Notes under the pieces: model-generated
Database searches by the model: none
What the model was told of the DNA's origin: nothing
Seen by the model: the letters and a program-made list of their open reading frames with translations, nothing else
Source: Micromonospora sp. NBC_01740
Lineage (GTDB): Bacteria > Actinomycetota > Actinomycetes > Mycobacteriales > Micromonosporaceae
Reading direction: 5' to 3'
DNA: 64,000 nucleotides
Assembly (NCBI RefSeq): GCF_035920365.1
Contig: NZ_CP109150.1
Location: 6,820,001-6,884,000 of the forward strand
Shown here: positions 34,448-43,259 of the stretch, in pieces
Numbering within the stretch: position 1 is the first letter of the stretch
How the letters are laid out: the number at the start of each line of letters is the position of its first letter
Translations under genes and position numbers: made by a program

Positions 34448-35122
34448 ATGACAACTGTGGGACTGATCGGCAGTGGACACATCGGCAGCACGGTGGCGCG
34501 GCTGGCGGTGGCCGCCGGCTACGACGTGGTGCTGAGCAACTCGCGCGGCCCGGAGACCCTGAAGGATCTCGTCGAGGAGCTGGGCCCGCGCGCCCGGGCG
34601 GCCACGGCCGGCGAGGCCGCGGAGGCCGGCGACCTGGTGGTCGTCACCATTCCGCTGAAGGCGTACCGGGACGTGCCGGTCGAGCCGCTGGCCGGCAAGC
34701 TCGTGCTGGACACCAACAACTACTACCCGGAGCGGGACGGCCGGTTCCCCGAGCTCGACTCGGGCTCCACCACCAGCAGCGAACTGCTCCAGCGGCACCT
34801 GCCGCAGTCGCGGGTGGTCAAGGTGTTCAACAACATCTTCTTCAAGCACCTGCACGCGCTGGCCCGGCCGGCCGGCGCCGACGACCGCAGCGCGCTGCCC
34901 GTCGCCGGCGACGACGCGGGCGCGAAGGCGGAGGCCACCGCCTTCCTCGACCGGATCGGCTACGACGCCGTGGACGCCGGCGCCCTCGCCGAGAGCTGGC
35001 GCTACCAGCCGGACACCCCCGCCTACGGGACCATCTACTCGGCCGACCCGGCGGACTGGGAGCGCGAGGCGCCGGCCGACGCCGCCAGGGTGCGGGCCGC
35101 GCTGACCGAAGCCACCCGCTGA
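34448..35122 (+). CDS. NADPH/F420-type dinucleotide-binding reductase
   Basis: A 224-residue protein with an N-terminal Rossmann fold GLIGSGHIGSTVARLAVAA and the downstream NSRGPETL NADP-phosphate-binding segment, VVVTIPLKAY, LDTNNYYPERDG and SRVVKVFNNIFFKHL, as in the NADPH:F420 oxidoreductase-like family. It probably reduces or oxidises a small cofactor or substrate with NADP(H). F420 use is plausible in this lineage but not shown. Confidence 0.85.
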   Translation: MTTVGLIGSGHIGSTVARLAVAAGYDVVLSNSRGPETLKDLVEELGPRARAATAGEAAEAGDLVVVTIPLKAYRDVPVEPLAGKLVLDTNNYYPERDGRFPELDSGSTTSSELLQRHLPQSRVVKVFNNIFFKHLHALARPAGADDRSALPVAGDDAGAKAEATAFLDRIGYDAVDAGALAESWRYQPDTPAYGTIYSADPADWEREAPADAARVRAALTEATR

Positions 35123-35223
35123 GCGGTCGCGCCACCGCCCCGCCGGTCGCACCGTTCGATCGGGTCCTGCGTCGCCGTCACCACGGGCGGTGCGACCGGC
35201 CGGGGCCGGGCTAGGCTGCGACC

Positions 35224-36171
35224 GTGCAGCTCACCACCGTGGACGACATCATCACGGCCGAGAGGCGCATCGAGGGGCGGGTCGCCCGCACGCCGCTGCT
35301 GCCCTGCCCCCGCCTCGGCGACCCGCTCCGGCTCGACCTCGCGGTCAAGGCGGAGAACCTCCAGCACACCGGCAGCTTCAAGGTGCGGGGCGCGCTGAAC
35401 GCGCTGCTCGCCCACGTCGAACGGGAGGGGGCGCCCGCCGGGCTGACCGCCTTCTCCGCCGGCAACCACGCGGCGGCCGTGGCCTTCGCCGGTCGCGCCT
35501 TCGGCCTGCCGACGGTCGTCTGCATGCCACCGCACGCGGTGCCGACCAAGATCGAGGCGGTCCGGCGGTACGGCGGGGAGGTCGTCCTCACCGACGACCT
35601 GCTGGGCACCTGCCAGGCCCTCGCGGCGGAGCGCGGCTACCACCTCCTGCACCCGTTCGACGAGCCGGACGTCATCGCCGGCCAGGCCACCGTCGGCAGG
35701 GAGATCCTGGCCGACGGCCCGCCGCCGGAGCTGGTCCTCGTCCCGATGGGCGGCGGCGGGCTGATCAGCGGGGTGGCGTCGGCGGTCCGGGCGGCCGTCC
35801 CCACCGCCCGAATCGTCGGGATCGAGCCGGCCACCGCCAACGCGGTCGGCCACGCGCTGCGCACGGACGGCGACGCCCTCGCGGTACGGCCGACGTCGAT
35901 CGCCGACGGGCTGGCGGCGCCGTTCGCCGGGCGGCACACCCTGGCGCACGTCCGCGCGCTCGTGGACGAGGTGGTCGAGGTGTCCGAGGAGGACATCCGG
36001 GCCGCCTGGTGGGAGCTGCTGGACGCGACGAAGCTCCTGGTCGAGCCGTCCGCCGCCGTCACCCTCGCCGTGCTGCGGGCTGGCCTGGTCGACGCCGCGC
36101 CGGGCACCCGTACCGTGCTCGTCATCAGCGGCGGGAACGTCTCCCCGGCCATGCTCGCGTCCCTGGCCTGA
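35224..36171 (+). CDS. Threonine/serine dehydratase-like PLP enzyme
   Basis: A 315-residue fold-type II PLP protein: PLP Lys in HTGSFKVRGALNAL, SAGNHAAAVAFAG, the phosphate-binding GGGGLISGVAS loop and a C-terminal SGGNVSPAML. It deaminates threonine or serine, or racemises/epimerises a similar amino acid. It lacks the C-terminal ACT regulatory domain of IlvA, fitting a catabolic enzyme. GTG start, 101 bp after the NADP-type reductase gene. Confidence 0.9.
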   Translation: MQLTTVDDIITAERRIEGRVARTPLLPCPRLGDPLRLDLAVKAENLQHTGSFKVRGALNALLAHVEREGAPAGLTAFSAGNHAAAVAFAGRAFGLPTVVCMPPHAVPTKIEAVRRYGGEVVLTDDLLGTCQALAAERGYHLLHPFDEPDVIAGQATVGREILADGPPPELVLVPMGGGGLISGVASAVRAAVPTARIVGIEPATANAVGHALRTDGDALAVRPTSIADGLAAPFAGRHTLAHVRALVDEVVEVSEEDIRAAWWELLDATKLLVEPSAAVTLAVLRAGLVDAAPGTRTVLVISGGNVSPAMLASLA

Positions 36172-36244
36172 GCGCCACCGGCGCGGGGCGACGGGCGCCC
36201 GGCCCGCGCCACCGACCCGGGCGGGGCGACCCCGCCGCGGCGGA

Positions 36245-36595
36245 TCAGACCGGGCGGCGGCCGGCGAAGCCGCACTCCACCCGGTGGTACCAACGCACGT
36301 CGGTGTCCCCCTCCAGCCAGCACCAGAGCACCTGCCGGCCGCCGCGCTCGCCGGGGAAGTCGAGCAGCACCGGCGCGATGCCCTTGACCTGGATGTCGTG
36401 GGAGTGCAGCTCCTCGACGAGGGCGTGCAGCCGCGCCTCCAGCCCCTTGACCTCGGCGAGCCCGCCGAGGGGGCTGGCGCCCCGGTCGGCCAGGTCGACG
36501 CGCAGCTCGGCCAGGTCGGCCCGCAGCCGGATCAGCTCATCGACGCGCGGGCGCAGGGTGGCGATCAGGTGGCGGGACTGGGCGAGGGTGAACAC
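36245..36595 (-). CDS. DUF2203 family protein
   Basis: A 116-residue protein with an N-terminal FTLAQSRHLIATLRPRVDEL helix, a central LRADLAELRVDLADRG and LEARLHALVEELHSHDIQVKG, and a C-terminal CWLEGDTDVRWYHRVECGFAGRR, the DUF2203 signature. I chose the second GTG (36595), which begins at FTLAQ as in typical members; the upstream GTG at 36613 adds six residues. Function unknown. Confidence 0.88.
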   Translation of the reverse strand: MFTLAQSRHLIATLRPRVDELIRLRADLAELRVDLADRGASPLGGLAEVKGLEARLHALVEELHSHDIQVKGIAPVLLDFPGERGGRQVLWCWLEGDTDVRWYHRVECGFAGRRPV

Positions 36596-36695
36596 CGGGC
36601 CAGTATGGAGCACCGTCCGACCGGTGGGTCCGCACCACGCGCCGCAGGATCGCGGTTCAGAAAGCGCCGCCGGCCGGCCCCGTCCACCCCGGCTT

Positions 36696-36736
36696 TGTAG
36701 CTAACCTTCCTTGACGGGGCATCAACGTGTAGCTAA
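36696..36736 (+). promoter_or_regulatory. Direct repeat TGTAGCTAA flanking a promoter-like region
   Basis: TGTAGCTAA occurs at 36696-36704 and 36728-36736, 32 bp apart (about three helical turns), upstream of the NamZ-like gene. A TTGACG (36711-36716) and TAAGTT (36734-36739) with 17-bp spacing could be the promoter, so the repeats are placed to bind a regulator. Confidence 0.45.
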
Positions 36737-36764
36737 GTTTCGACCAAACCGAGGGAGGGTCGAC

Positions 36765-38057
36765 ATGGAGCGAAGGAAGTTCCTGGCCGGAGCGGGTGCG
36801 GTGACCGCGGGCGCGGTCGCGGCGACGGCACCCGGCGCGGCCGGTCACGCCGCGCCCGGCATCCGGCACGTGGAGACCGGGCTCGACGTGCTCGTCCGGT
36901 CCGACTTCGCCGAACTCGCCGGCCAGCGGGTCGGGGTGATCTCGAACCCCACCGGCGTGGACTCGGCCTACCGGCACCTGGTCGACCTGATGCACGTCTC
37001 CGGCACGGTGCGACTGGCCGCCGCCTTCGGCCCCGAGCACGGATTCCGTGGCTCGGCGCAGGCCGGCGGCAGCGAGGGCACCGGCATCGACGCCCGCACC
37101 GGGGTCACCGTCTACGACGCGTACGGCGCCTCGCTGGCCAAGTGGGAGACCATGTTCACCCAGGCCGGCGTCGACACCGTCGTCTTCGACATCCAGGACG
37201 TCGGCGCCCGCTTTTACACGTACATCTGGACCATGTACACCTCGATGATGGCCGCGGCCCGCGTCGGCAAGCGGTACGTGGTGCTGGACCGGCCGAACCC
37301 GGTCGGCGGCCGGGCCTACGGGCCGATGATGACCGCCGGCTACACCTCCGGGGTGGGCCTGAAGGAGATCGTCCAGCAGCACGGCATGACCGTCGGCGAG
37401 CTGGCCCGGTTCTTCAACGCCGAGTTCCTGCCCGCCGAGGCCGGCCGCCAGGTCGACCTGCACGTCGTGAAGTGCCGGCACTGGAAGCGCGACAAGCTGG
37501 CCGCCGACACCGACCTGCCCTGGGTGCTGCCCAGCCCGAACATGCCCACCACGGACACCGCGCTGGTCTACCCCGGCACCGGCCTGTTCGAGGGCGTCGC
37601 CTCGCTCACCGAGGGCCGGGGCACCTGCAAGCCGTTCGAGCTGATCGGCGGGCTGGCCGAGGACTTCGACTACCACTGGTCCGACCGGCTCAACGCCCGC
37701 GAGCTGCCCGGCGTCGAGTTCCGCGAGGCGTACTTCACGCCGACGTCCGCCGGCCAGAAGCCCGCGCTGCTCAACAAGCTCTGCGCGGGGGTCGAGGTCA
37801 AGGTCGTCGACCGCGCGAAGTACGACCCGATCCGCACGGCGGTCGCGATGCTGGTGGAGGCGCACAAGTACGAGGCGTTCGCGTGGCGGCGCGACTCGTG
37901 GGACACCGTGCGTCCGTACTGGATCGACAAGCTCACCGGGTCGCCGCGGCTGCGCACGATGATCGACGCGGGCGCCGACGTGGACGACGTGGTCGGCGCC
38001 TGGGCCGACGAGCTGGCGGACTTCAACCAGCTACGCAAGCCCCACCTGCTCTACTAG
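36765..38057 (+). CDS. DUF1343 (NamZ-like) exo-beta-N-acetylmuramidase, Tat-exported
   Basis: A 430-residue protein. The N-terminus MERRKFLAGAGAVTAGAVAA is a Tat-type signal (RR at 3-4), so it should be exported. The mature part is DUF1343: VGVISNPTGVD, GPEHGFRGSAQAGG, FDIQDVGARFYTYIWTM, LDRPNPVGG, WVLPSPNMPTTDTALVYPG and FEGVASLTEGRGT. DUF1343 (NamZ) releases MurNAc from the non-reducing ends of peptidoglycan fragments (known for the family). GGGAGGG ribosome binding site. I chose this ATG because the ORF upstream of it has no ribosome binding site. Confidence 0.92.
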   Translation: MERRKFLAGAGAVTAGAVAATAPGAAGHAAPGIRHVETGLDVLVRSDFAELAGQRVGVISNPTGVDSAYRHLVDLMHVSGTVRLAAAFGPEHGFRGSAQAGGSEGTGIDARTGVTVYDAYGASLAKWETMFTQAGVDTVVFDIQDVGARFYTYIWTMYTSMMAAARVGKRYVVLDRPNPVGGRAYGPMMTAGYTSGVGLKEIVQQHGMTVGELARFFNAEFLPAEAGRQVDLHVVKCRHWKRDKLAADTDLPWVLPSPNMPTTDTALVYPGTGLFEGVASLTEGRGTCKPFELIGGLAEDFDYHWSDRLNARELPGVEFREAYFTPTSAGQKPALLNKLCAGVEVKVVDRAKYDPIRTAVAMLVEAHKYEAFAWRRDSWDTVRPYWIDKLTGSPRLRTMIDAGADVDDVVGAWADELADFNQLRKPHLLY

Positions 38058-38147
38058 GAACGTCCGGCCGTCCGTCGCCCGGATCGCGGGCGACGGACGC
38101 CGAACGGTATCTGCGGATCGGTGCCCGCATGCCCACCTCGACTGCGG

Positions 38148-39037
38148 TCACCTGCCAGTCCACGTCGAGGCCGCCGCGATCCAGTTTTGCCCGCGACAGG
38201 TTCCGGCCAGCGCGGGGTCGGCGAGCCCCGACACCCGCTGCAACACCTCGCCGAAGTCCTGAGGAAGCCGATCGTCGAGGCGGTGCTTACGCCGCCAAGC
38301 CGCCCATCGTGGTTGCGCCAGCGTTGCATATCCATCGAGCGCGCGACTCAGCGGCTCAAGCGTCACCTCGCGGTACTCAGCGACCCGCTGCACCGCCGCC
38401 GCCAAGTCGTCGCCATCGACATCGTGCCGATTCGACAACAGGTAGACGTCGGCGAAATCGCGCCAACGGGTATTCGCCTCGCCGCGCTGCAGTGCCGTCA
38501 CCAATTTCTCCGCGTGCACCATCGGAAGCGGATAGCCGGTGACGATGATTTCCCCGTCGAGCAGACGCGGCAGCTAGACCTGCTGCGGATCGGGCCAGAT
38601 CGGGTCGCCCACGTTGACGTCGACGTGGAAGGTCAGACGCGCGGCGGCGAGAGTGCCGGTCAGTGTGACGCGGACTCCGGAGTACACGTCGTCGTCTCGG
38701 AGCCTGCGCCCGCCGCGTCGAACACGAGGCCGTCGTCGAGGTGCAGAGCCGCGATCTGGCGGACGATGCCGAGCACCTGGTCGGTGTCGTTGGAGATCCA
38801 TCGACCTTGGAGATCCACGTCGCGGGTAGGCCGCCGGGCAGCGTAGGCGGCGAGTAGCACACCGCCCTTGAGAACGAGCTTGTCCGCGTACGGGGAATGA
38901 GTCACCCGGGCGAGGAACCCCTCCAGGGCGTAGACCTGGTGCAGCTCATCCGTGGGACGACCCGTGCGGCGGGCGAGGTTCTGCAGGTCGAGATAGGCGC
39001 GGCCAGCGACGGTGGAACGGGTCGGGCGTGCTGTCAC
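38148..39037 (-). pseudogene. AbiEii-like nucleotidyltransferase toxin, disrupted
   Basis: Remains of an AbiEii/AbiGii toxin. The first part (39037 to about 38710) has the nucleotidyltransferase segment YADKLVLKGGVLLAAYAARR and PTRDVDLQG. The frame then shifts by about one to two bases near 38705 (after FDAAGAG), and the next part (DDDVYSGVRVTLTGTL, FHVDVNVGDPIWPDPQQV) is in another frame. An in-frame TAG at 38574-38576 interrupts that part before LPRLLDGEIIVTGYPLP, MVHAEKLVTALQRGEANTRWRDF continues, and it ends near 38148. Two lesions make it non-functional. GTGA overlap with the antitoxin gene. Lower GC than the surroundings suggests transfer. Confidence 0.8.
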
Positions 39038-39642
39038 AGCAGGATCTCCAGCGCCTCTCGAAGGGGGCGCTCGGCCTTGGGGAAGTGCCGAGCCATCGTC
39101 AGCAGCGCCGACGGCGATGCGCCGCGCCGCCGCAGCCAGCGCCTCAGCGACGCGTACGCCAGTTCCGGCCCTTCCTGGTGCCGCAGGCGGACGGCATCGA
39201 GGATGCTGCGCTCAGGGTTGTAGAGCCCGATCGAGGTCTCCGGATCCAGTCGCAGCTCGGTCCGACCGATCTGGAACGTGGCCGGGTCGAACCAGTGCCA
39301 GGCGACCGGCGAGGTGGTGGCAGGTCGATGCTGCCCGCGAGGTAGCGCGACGTCGATGCGAGAGGGGATTTCATCAGTAAGACCGTGCCGGGCAAGGGCC
39401 GTGACCAGGCATAGCGTGGCTGACGGAGCGCGACTGGCGACTTCGATCAGATCGATGTCCGCCGCCTCGGCATCAGGTCGCCGATAGAGACCTCTGCCGA
39501 CACGTTCAACGAGCCCTCGATCGCGCAGCCGGTACAACTGCCACTCGGAAAGGCCGGCTTCGAGGGCTTGGGAATAGGTGAAGGTCGCCGGGAGCCCTTG
39601 CAGCGGCGTGTTCTCAGCCTCCGACCCGTCCGCCGACTTCAC
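39034..39642 (-). CDS. AbiEi-family type IV antitoxin
   Basis: A 202-residue AbiEi-type antitoxin and intact. N-terminal winged-helix (ALEAGLSEWQLYRLRDRGLVERVGRGLYRR) followed by the C-terminal antitoxin domain (APSATLCLVTALARHGL, LPRGQHRPATTSP, IGLYNPERSILDAVRLRH). AbiEi proteins repress their own promoter and block the partner toxin. GTG start. -10-like TATAGA lies 8 bp upstream, so the mRNA is likely leaderless. Its stop overlaps the broken toxin start. Confidence 0.88.
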   Translation of the reverse strand: MKSADGSEAENTPLQGLPATFTYSQALEAGLSEWQLYRLRDRGLVERVGRGLYRRPDAEAADIDLIEVASRAPSATLCLVTALARHGLTDEIPSRIDVALPRGQHRPATTSPVAWHWFDPATFQIGRTELRLDPETSIGLYNPERSILDAVRLRHQEGPELAYASLRRWLRRRGASPSALLTMARHFPKAERPLREALEILL

Positions 39643-39650
39643 AAGGAAAC

Positions 39651-39676
39651 TCTATACAGGTTGGCAGCACCTGTAG
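39651..39676 (-). promoter_or_regulatory. Promoter and inverted repeat of the AbiE locus
   Basis: TACAGGT (39655-39661) and ACCTGTA (39669-39675) form a 7-bp inverted repeat with a 7-base gap, overlapping a TATAGA -10-like hexamer. AbiEi autoregulation uses inverted repeats in its promoter (family knowledge), so this is a plausible operator. Confidence 0.6.
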
Positions 39677-39751
39677 CGGATTTCCTTGCCTGTCTCCCAG
39701 CGCGTCTCGCCGCGAGGCCATTCTCCGAAGTGCCAGCGAGGGCATGGGTGG

Positions 39752-39776
39752 CGACCTGGGCCGGGCCCCCAGGTCG
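39752..39776 (-). terminator. Stem-loop downstream of proC
   Basis: CGACCTGGG and CCCAGGTCG arms (9 bp, 7-base loop), about 70 bp after the proC stop. A 7-bp hairpin CCGACGG/CCGTCGG (39818-39838) is nearer. Either could end the proC transcript. Confidence 0.45.
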
Positions 39777-39847
39777 GGCCGCCGCCCACCCCAGCGGCAC
39801 AGCGCCGCCCCCGGGACCCGACGGCCGACGACCGTCGGCGGTGCGGC

Positions 39848-40666
39848 TCAGTCCGCCTGGGCGGCCAGTTCGCGTGCCCGGTCCCGGGCCGCCTCCAGCG
39901 CGGCGAGCAGCGCCGCGCGTACGCCGTGCTTCTCCAGCTCGCGTACGGCGGAGATGGTGGTGCCGGCCGGTGAGGTGACCGCCTCGCGCAGCTTCACCGG
40001 GTGCTCGCCGGAGTCGCGCAGCATCACGGCCGAGCCGATGGCGGTCTGCACGATCAGCTCGTGCGCGACCTGCCGGGGCAGGCCGAGCAGGATGCCGGCG
40101 TCGATCATCGCCTCGACCAGCAGGTAGAAGTACGCCGGCCCGGAGCCGGAGAGGGCGGTCACCGCGTCCTGCTGGGACTCGGGCACCCGGACGGTCGAAC
40201 CCAGCGGCTTGAACATCTCCTCGGCCAGCGCCAGGTGCGTGCCGGTGGCGTGGGCGCCGGCGGAGATCGCCGTCATCGCCTGGTCGACCAGGGCCGGGGT
40301 GTTGGTCATCACCCGCACCACGGGCGTGCCCTCGGGCAGCCGGCGGTTGAAGAAGCTGGTCGGCAGGCCGGCGCAGAGGGAGATGACCAGCTTGTCGGCG
40401 GGCACCTTCGGCCCGATCTCGTCCAGCAGCGTCGCCGCGTCCTGCGGCTTGACGGAGACGGCGAGCACCTCCGCCTCGGCCACGGCGGTGAGGTTGTCGA
40501 CCACCCGGATCCCGTAGCGGGCGGTCAGCTCCTCGGCGCGGGCGGGCCGGCGGGCGGTGGCGAGCAGCCGGTCGACGGGCCAGCCCGACCGCAACAGTCC
40601 GGAGAGCATCAGCTCGCCGATCTTGCCGGCCCCGATGACCGCGACCGTGTGCACCGAACCCGCCAT
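39848..40666 (-). CDS. proC: Pyrroline-5-carboxylate reductase
   Basis: A 272-residue ProC: Rossmann VAVIGAGKIGELMLSGL, VSVKPQDAATLL, VVRVMTNTPALVDQAM, and the signature TALSGSGPAYFYLLVEAMIDAG, with EAVTSPAGTTISAVREL near the end. It reduces pyrroline-5-carboxylate to proline with NAD(P)H. It lies downstream of the phosphofructokinase gene by 72 bp, possibly co-transcribed. Confidence 0.96.
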   Translation of the reverse strand: MAGSVHTVAVIGAGKIGELMLSGLLRSGWPVDRLLATARRPARAEELTARYGIRVVDNLTAVAEAEVLAVSVKPQDAATLLDEIGPKVPADKLVISLCAGLPTSFFNRRLPEGTPVVRVMTNTPALVDQAMTAISAGAHATGTHLALAEEMFKPLGSTVRVPESQQDAVTALSGSGPAYFYLLVEAMIDAGILLGLPRQVAHELIVQTAIGSAVMLRDSGEHPVKLREAVTSPAGTTISAVRELEKHGVRAALLAALEAARDRARELAAQAD

Positions 40667-40738
40667 CGCCGTCGTACCCCCTCGAAGTGGACCGGCGTCG
40701 CGACGGGCCGGACGGCCCGCCGCGACGCCGGGGATGGA

Positions 40739-41767
40739 TCAGCTGCCGAAGAAGACCTCGGCCTCGGCGTACCGCTCCAGCGGCACGGTCTTCAGCTCGC
40801 GGGTGGCCTCGGCCAGCGGGACGCGGACGATGTCCGTGCTCTGCATGGCGACCATCTTGCCCCAGTCGCCCTCGTGGACCGCGTCGATCGCCTGGAGGCC
40901 GAGCCGGGTGGCGAGCACCCGGTCGAAGGCGCTCGGGGTGCCGCCGCGCTGGATGTGCCCGAGCACGACGGTGCGGGCCTCCTTGCCGGTCTTGGCCTCC
41001 AGCTGCTCGGCGAGCCACTGGCCGATGCCGCCGAGGCGGACGTGGCCGAACGCGTCGAGTTCCTGGTTGTGCAGGACCATCTGGCCGTCGAGCGGCTGGG
41101 CGCCCTCGGCGACCACGACGATCGGGGCGTACTGGTGCTGGAAGCGCTTCTCGACGTAGCCGGCGACCTGCTCGACGTCGAACTGCCGCTCCGGCAGCAG
41201 GATCACGTTGGCGCCACCGGCCAGGCCGGCGTGCAGGGCGATCCAGCCGGCGTGCCGGCCCATCACCTCGACCACCAGGGTGCGGTGGTGGCTCTCGGCG
41301 GTGGTGTGCAGCCGGTCGATCGCCTCCATCGCGATGTTGACGGCGGTGTCGAAGCCGAAGGTGTAGTCGGTGGCGCCGAGGTCGTTGTCGATCGTCTTCG
41401 GCACGCCGATGACGTGGACCCCGAGCTCGTGCAGCTTGGTGGCCACGCCGAGGGTGTCCTCGCCACCGATCGCGATGAGCGCGTCCACGCCCTGAGCGGC
41501 GAGGTTCTCCTTGATCCGCTCGACGCCGTTCTCGATCTTGAAGGGGTTCGTCCGGGACGAGCCGAGGATGGTGCCGCCGCGCGGCAGGATGCCGCGGACC
41601 TCCGCGATGCCCAGGGGGCGGGACAGGCCCTCCAACGGGCCCTTCCAGCCGTCCCGGAAACCCACGAACTCGTGGCCGTAGCTGGCGACGCCCTTGCGGA
41701 CCACCGCCCGGATGACCGCGTTGAGACCTGGGCAGTCGCCGCCGCCGGTGAGCACGCCGATACGCAT
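40739..41767 (-). CDS. pfkA: 6-phosphofructokinase with pyrophosphate-type signature
   Basis: A 342-residue PfkA-family protein: GVLTGGGDCPGLNAVIRA, the central GGEDTLG and GVPKTIDNDL motifs, and HIQRGGTPSAFDRVLATRLG. Numbering matches E. coli PfkA, and here residue 104 is Asp and 124 is Lys; ATP-dependent enzymes normally have Gly at 104. Asp104/Lys124 is the combination linked to pyrophosphate as phosphate donor (family knowledge), so the enzyme may be PPi-dependent and reversible. AGGAGG ribosome binding site. Confidence 0.93.
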   Translation of the reverse strand: MRIGVLTGGGDCPGLNAVIRAVVRKGVASYGHEFVGFRDGWKGPLEGLSRPLGIAEVRGILPRGGTILGSSRTNPFKIENGVERIKENLAAQGVDALIAIGGEDTLGVATKLHELGVHVIGVPKTIDNDLGATDYTFGFDTAVNIAMEAIDRLHTTAESHHRTLVVEVMGRHAGWIALHAGLAGGANVILLPERQFDVEQVAGYVEKRFQHQYAPIVVVAEGAQPLDGQMVLHNQELDAFGHVRLGGIGQWLAEQLEAKTGKEARTVVLGHIQRGGTPSAFDRVLATRLGLQAIDAVHEGDWGKMVAMQSTDIVRVPLAEATRELKTVPLERYAEAEVFFGS

Positions 41768-41945
41768 GATCGCTCATCCTCCTGGGAGCATCAGGTGAAG
41801 CCCGATTTGCCCCAGGATATGTGTCGAATCAAGACCATCGGCGCCGTTGCCGGCCCGGGGCGGGCCGTCAGTGCGCACTGTAGTCGCCGCGGGCGTACGC
41901 CGACACCGCGCCCCGGGCCGGTCTCACCGGCGGACGGCCTACCGG

Positions 41946-42449
41946 TCAGTAGCTGACCTCGCGGTTCTCCCCCACCTCCGGCGGCTTGCCGGTCACCGCC
42001 GCCTTCGCGTAGCCGAACAGGTTCACCACGGTGCTCGACGGAGAGTCCCAGTACTCCGCCGATCCGGCGTGCACCCTGAGCAGGGTGAGTCCGGGGGTCT
42101 CCAGCCCGTCCGGGAACCAGGCCTTGAGCACCGGGTTCCACAGCTCCTCGGCCTTCGCCCGGTCGTACTCCTCCCGGGCCGTGCCCGCGACCGACACCCA
42201 GGAGTTGCGCCGGGAGTCGGAGAAGGAGACGTTGACCTCGGGGTTCACGCGGACCTGCCGGACCTTGGCGGAGTCGGCGTACGCGAAGAACCACAGGTCG
42301 CCGTCGAACTCCGCCTCCTGCAACCCCATCGGACGGCTCACCATCCGGCCGTCCACGGCGATCGTGGTCAGCATGCAGATGCGGGCCTCGCGGACCAGCT
42401 CGGTCACCCGGCGCCGGGCCTCGGCGGCGTTGGTCGGTTCGTTGCTCAT
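41946..42449 (-). CDS. Pyridoxamine 5'-phosphate oxidase-family (general stress) protein
   Basis: A 167-residue flavin-reductase-like split-barrel protein: ARICMLTTIAVDGRMVSRPMGLQ at the flavin site, GDLWFFAYADSAKVRQVR, NVSFSDSRRNSWVSVAGTA, and the C-terminal GLTLLRVHAGSAEYWDSP with the typical YWD of general stress protein 26-like proteins. It binds FMN or F420, and its substrate is unknown. GGGAGAG ribosome binding site 6 bases before ATG. Confidence 0.9.
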   Translation of the reverse strand: MSNEPTNAAEARRRVTELVREARICMLTTIAVDGRMVSRPMGLQEAEFDGDLWFFAYADSAKVRQVRVNPEVNVSFSDSRRNSWVSVAGTAREEYDRAKAEELWNPVLKAWFPDGLETPGLTLLRVHAGSAEYWDSPSSTVVNLFGYAKAAVTGKPPEVGENREVSY

Positions 42450-42510
42450 TGGGACTCTCCCTCACATCGGCTCGACGTCGCACCGGTGCCCGGGACAGAA
42501 CCGACCAAAC

Positions 42511-43008
42511 CTACGAACCGGTCATCGCCCGCCACCGGGCCAGGTTGTGCCGGGCATCGACCAACGCGTCGTGCCGCGCCGCGTCGGCGTCCGGCAGCGG
42601 CGGCCGGCCCCGGTCGTCCCAGAGTTGGCGCAGGTCCTTGGTGAACCGGGGGATCTCCCGGGGCAGCGCCGGCATGGCGCCCCACAGCTGGGCCAGGGCG
42701 ACGTGGTCGTACGCGGCGTACCAGGCCCAGAGCTCCAACTGCTCGCCCGGGCGGTCGCGGACCGGCTCGACGAGGAAGTCGTACAGCTCGTCGCGGATGC
42801 GCTCCCGGGAACGCCAGGCGCGGTTCGCCGGGGAGGGCAGCTTGTCGAGCACGTTGCGGCGCACCCAGGGCACGGCCCGCGAGTCGTCGAACTCGGTCGA
42901 GACGGCGTAGAACTCACGGCCGTACTCGTCGACGACGCCGATCGACACGAGGTCGACGAGCCGGCCGTCCTCGATGAACTCGCAGTCGTAGAAATAGCGG
43001 TAGACCAT
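42511..43008 (-). CDS. Polyadenylate-specific 3'-exoribonuclease (RNase AS, Rv2179c-like)
   Basis: A 165-residue DEDDh exonuclease of the RNase AS family: YFYDCEFIEDG (first Asp and Glu), a YDHVALAQLWG segment for the third acidic residue, and HDALVDARHNLARW at the end for the catalytic His/Asp. M. tuberculosis Rv2179c is the described member and degrades poly(A) RNA. It lies in the matching order between aroG and the acyltransferase genes. Confidence 0.92.
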   Translation of the reverse strand: MVYRYFYDCEFIEDGRLVDLVSIGVVDEYGREFYAVSTEFDDSRAVPWVRRNVLDKLPSPANRAWRSRERIRDELYDFLVEPVRDRPGEQLELWAWYAAYDHVALAQLWGAMPALPREIPRFTKDLRQLWDDRGRPPLPDADAARHDALVDARHNLARWRAMTGS

Positions 43009-43259
43009 CGCCCGTCATCCTCGCCCACGCCCTCGGCGGCGCGACGACCGGGGCGGTCGGAACGCCTCCCACCGCGCCGGTCGTCGCAGCTCGGGAGTGT
43101 CACGGAAGTGATTTGAGGGGTGTACAGCAAGCGACCGGACCGTCATGATCTGATGTGTACCGCTACCGGACGCCGAACCGGTGTCAGTTCACCTCGTCGA
43201 GGGCCTTCAGGTTCACCCGGTGAGCGAGTTGTGGTCCTTGACCGGGGAGGGGTTGGACC

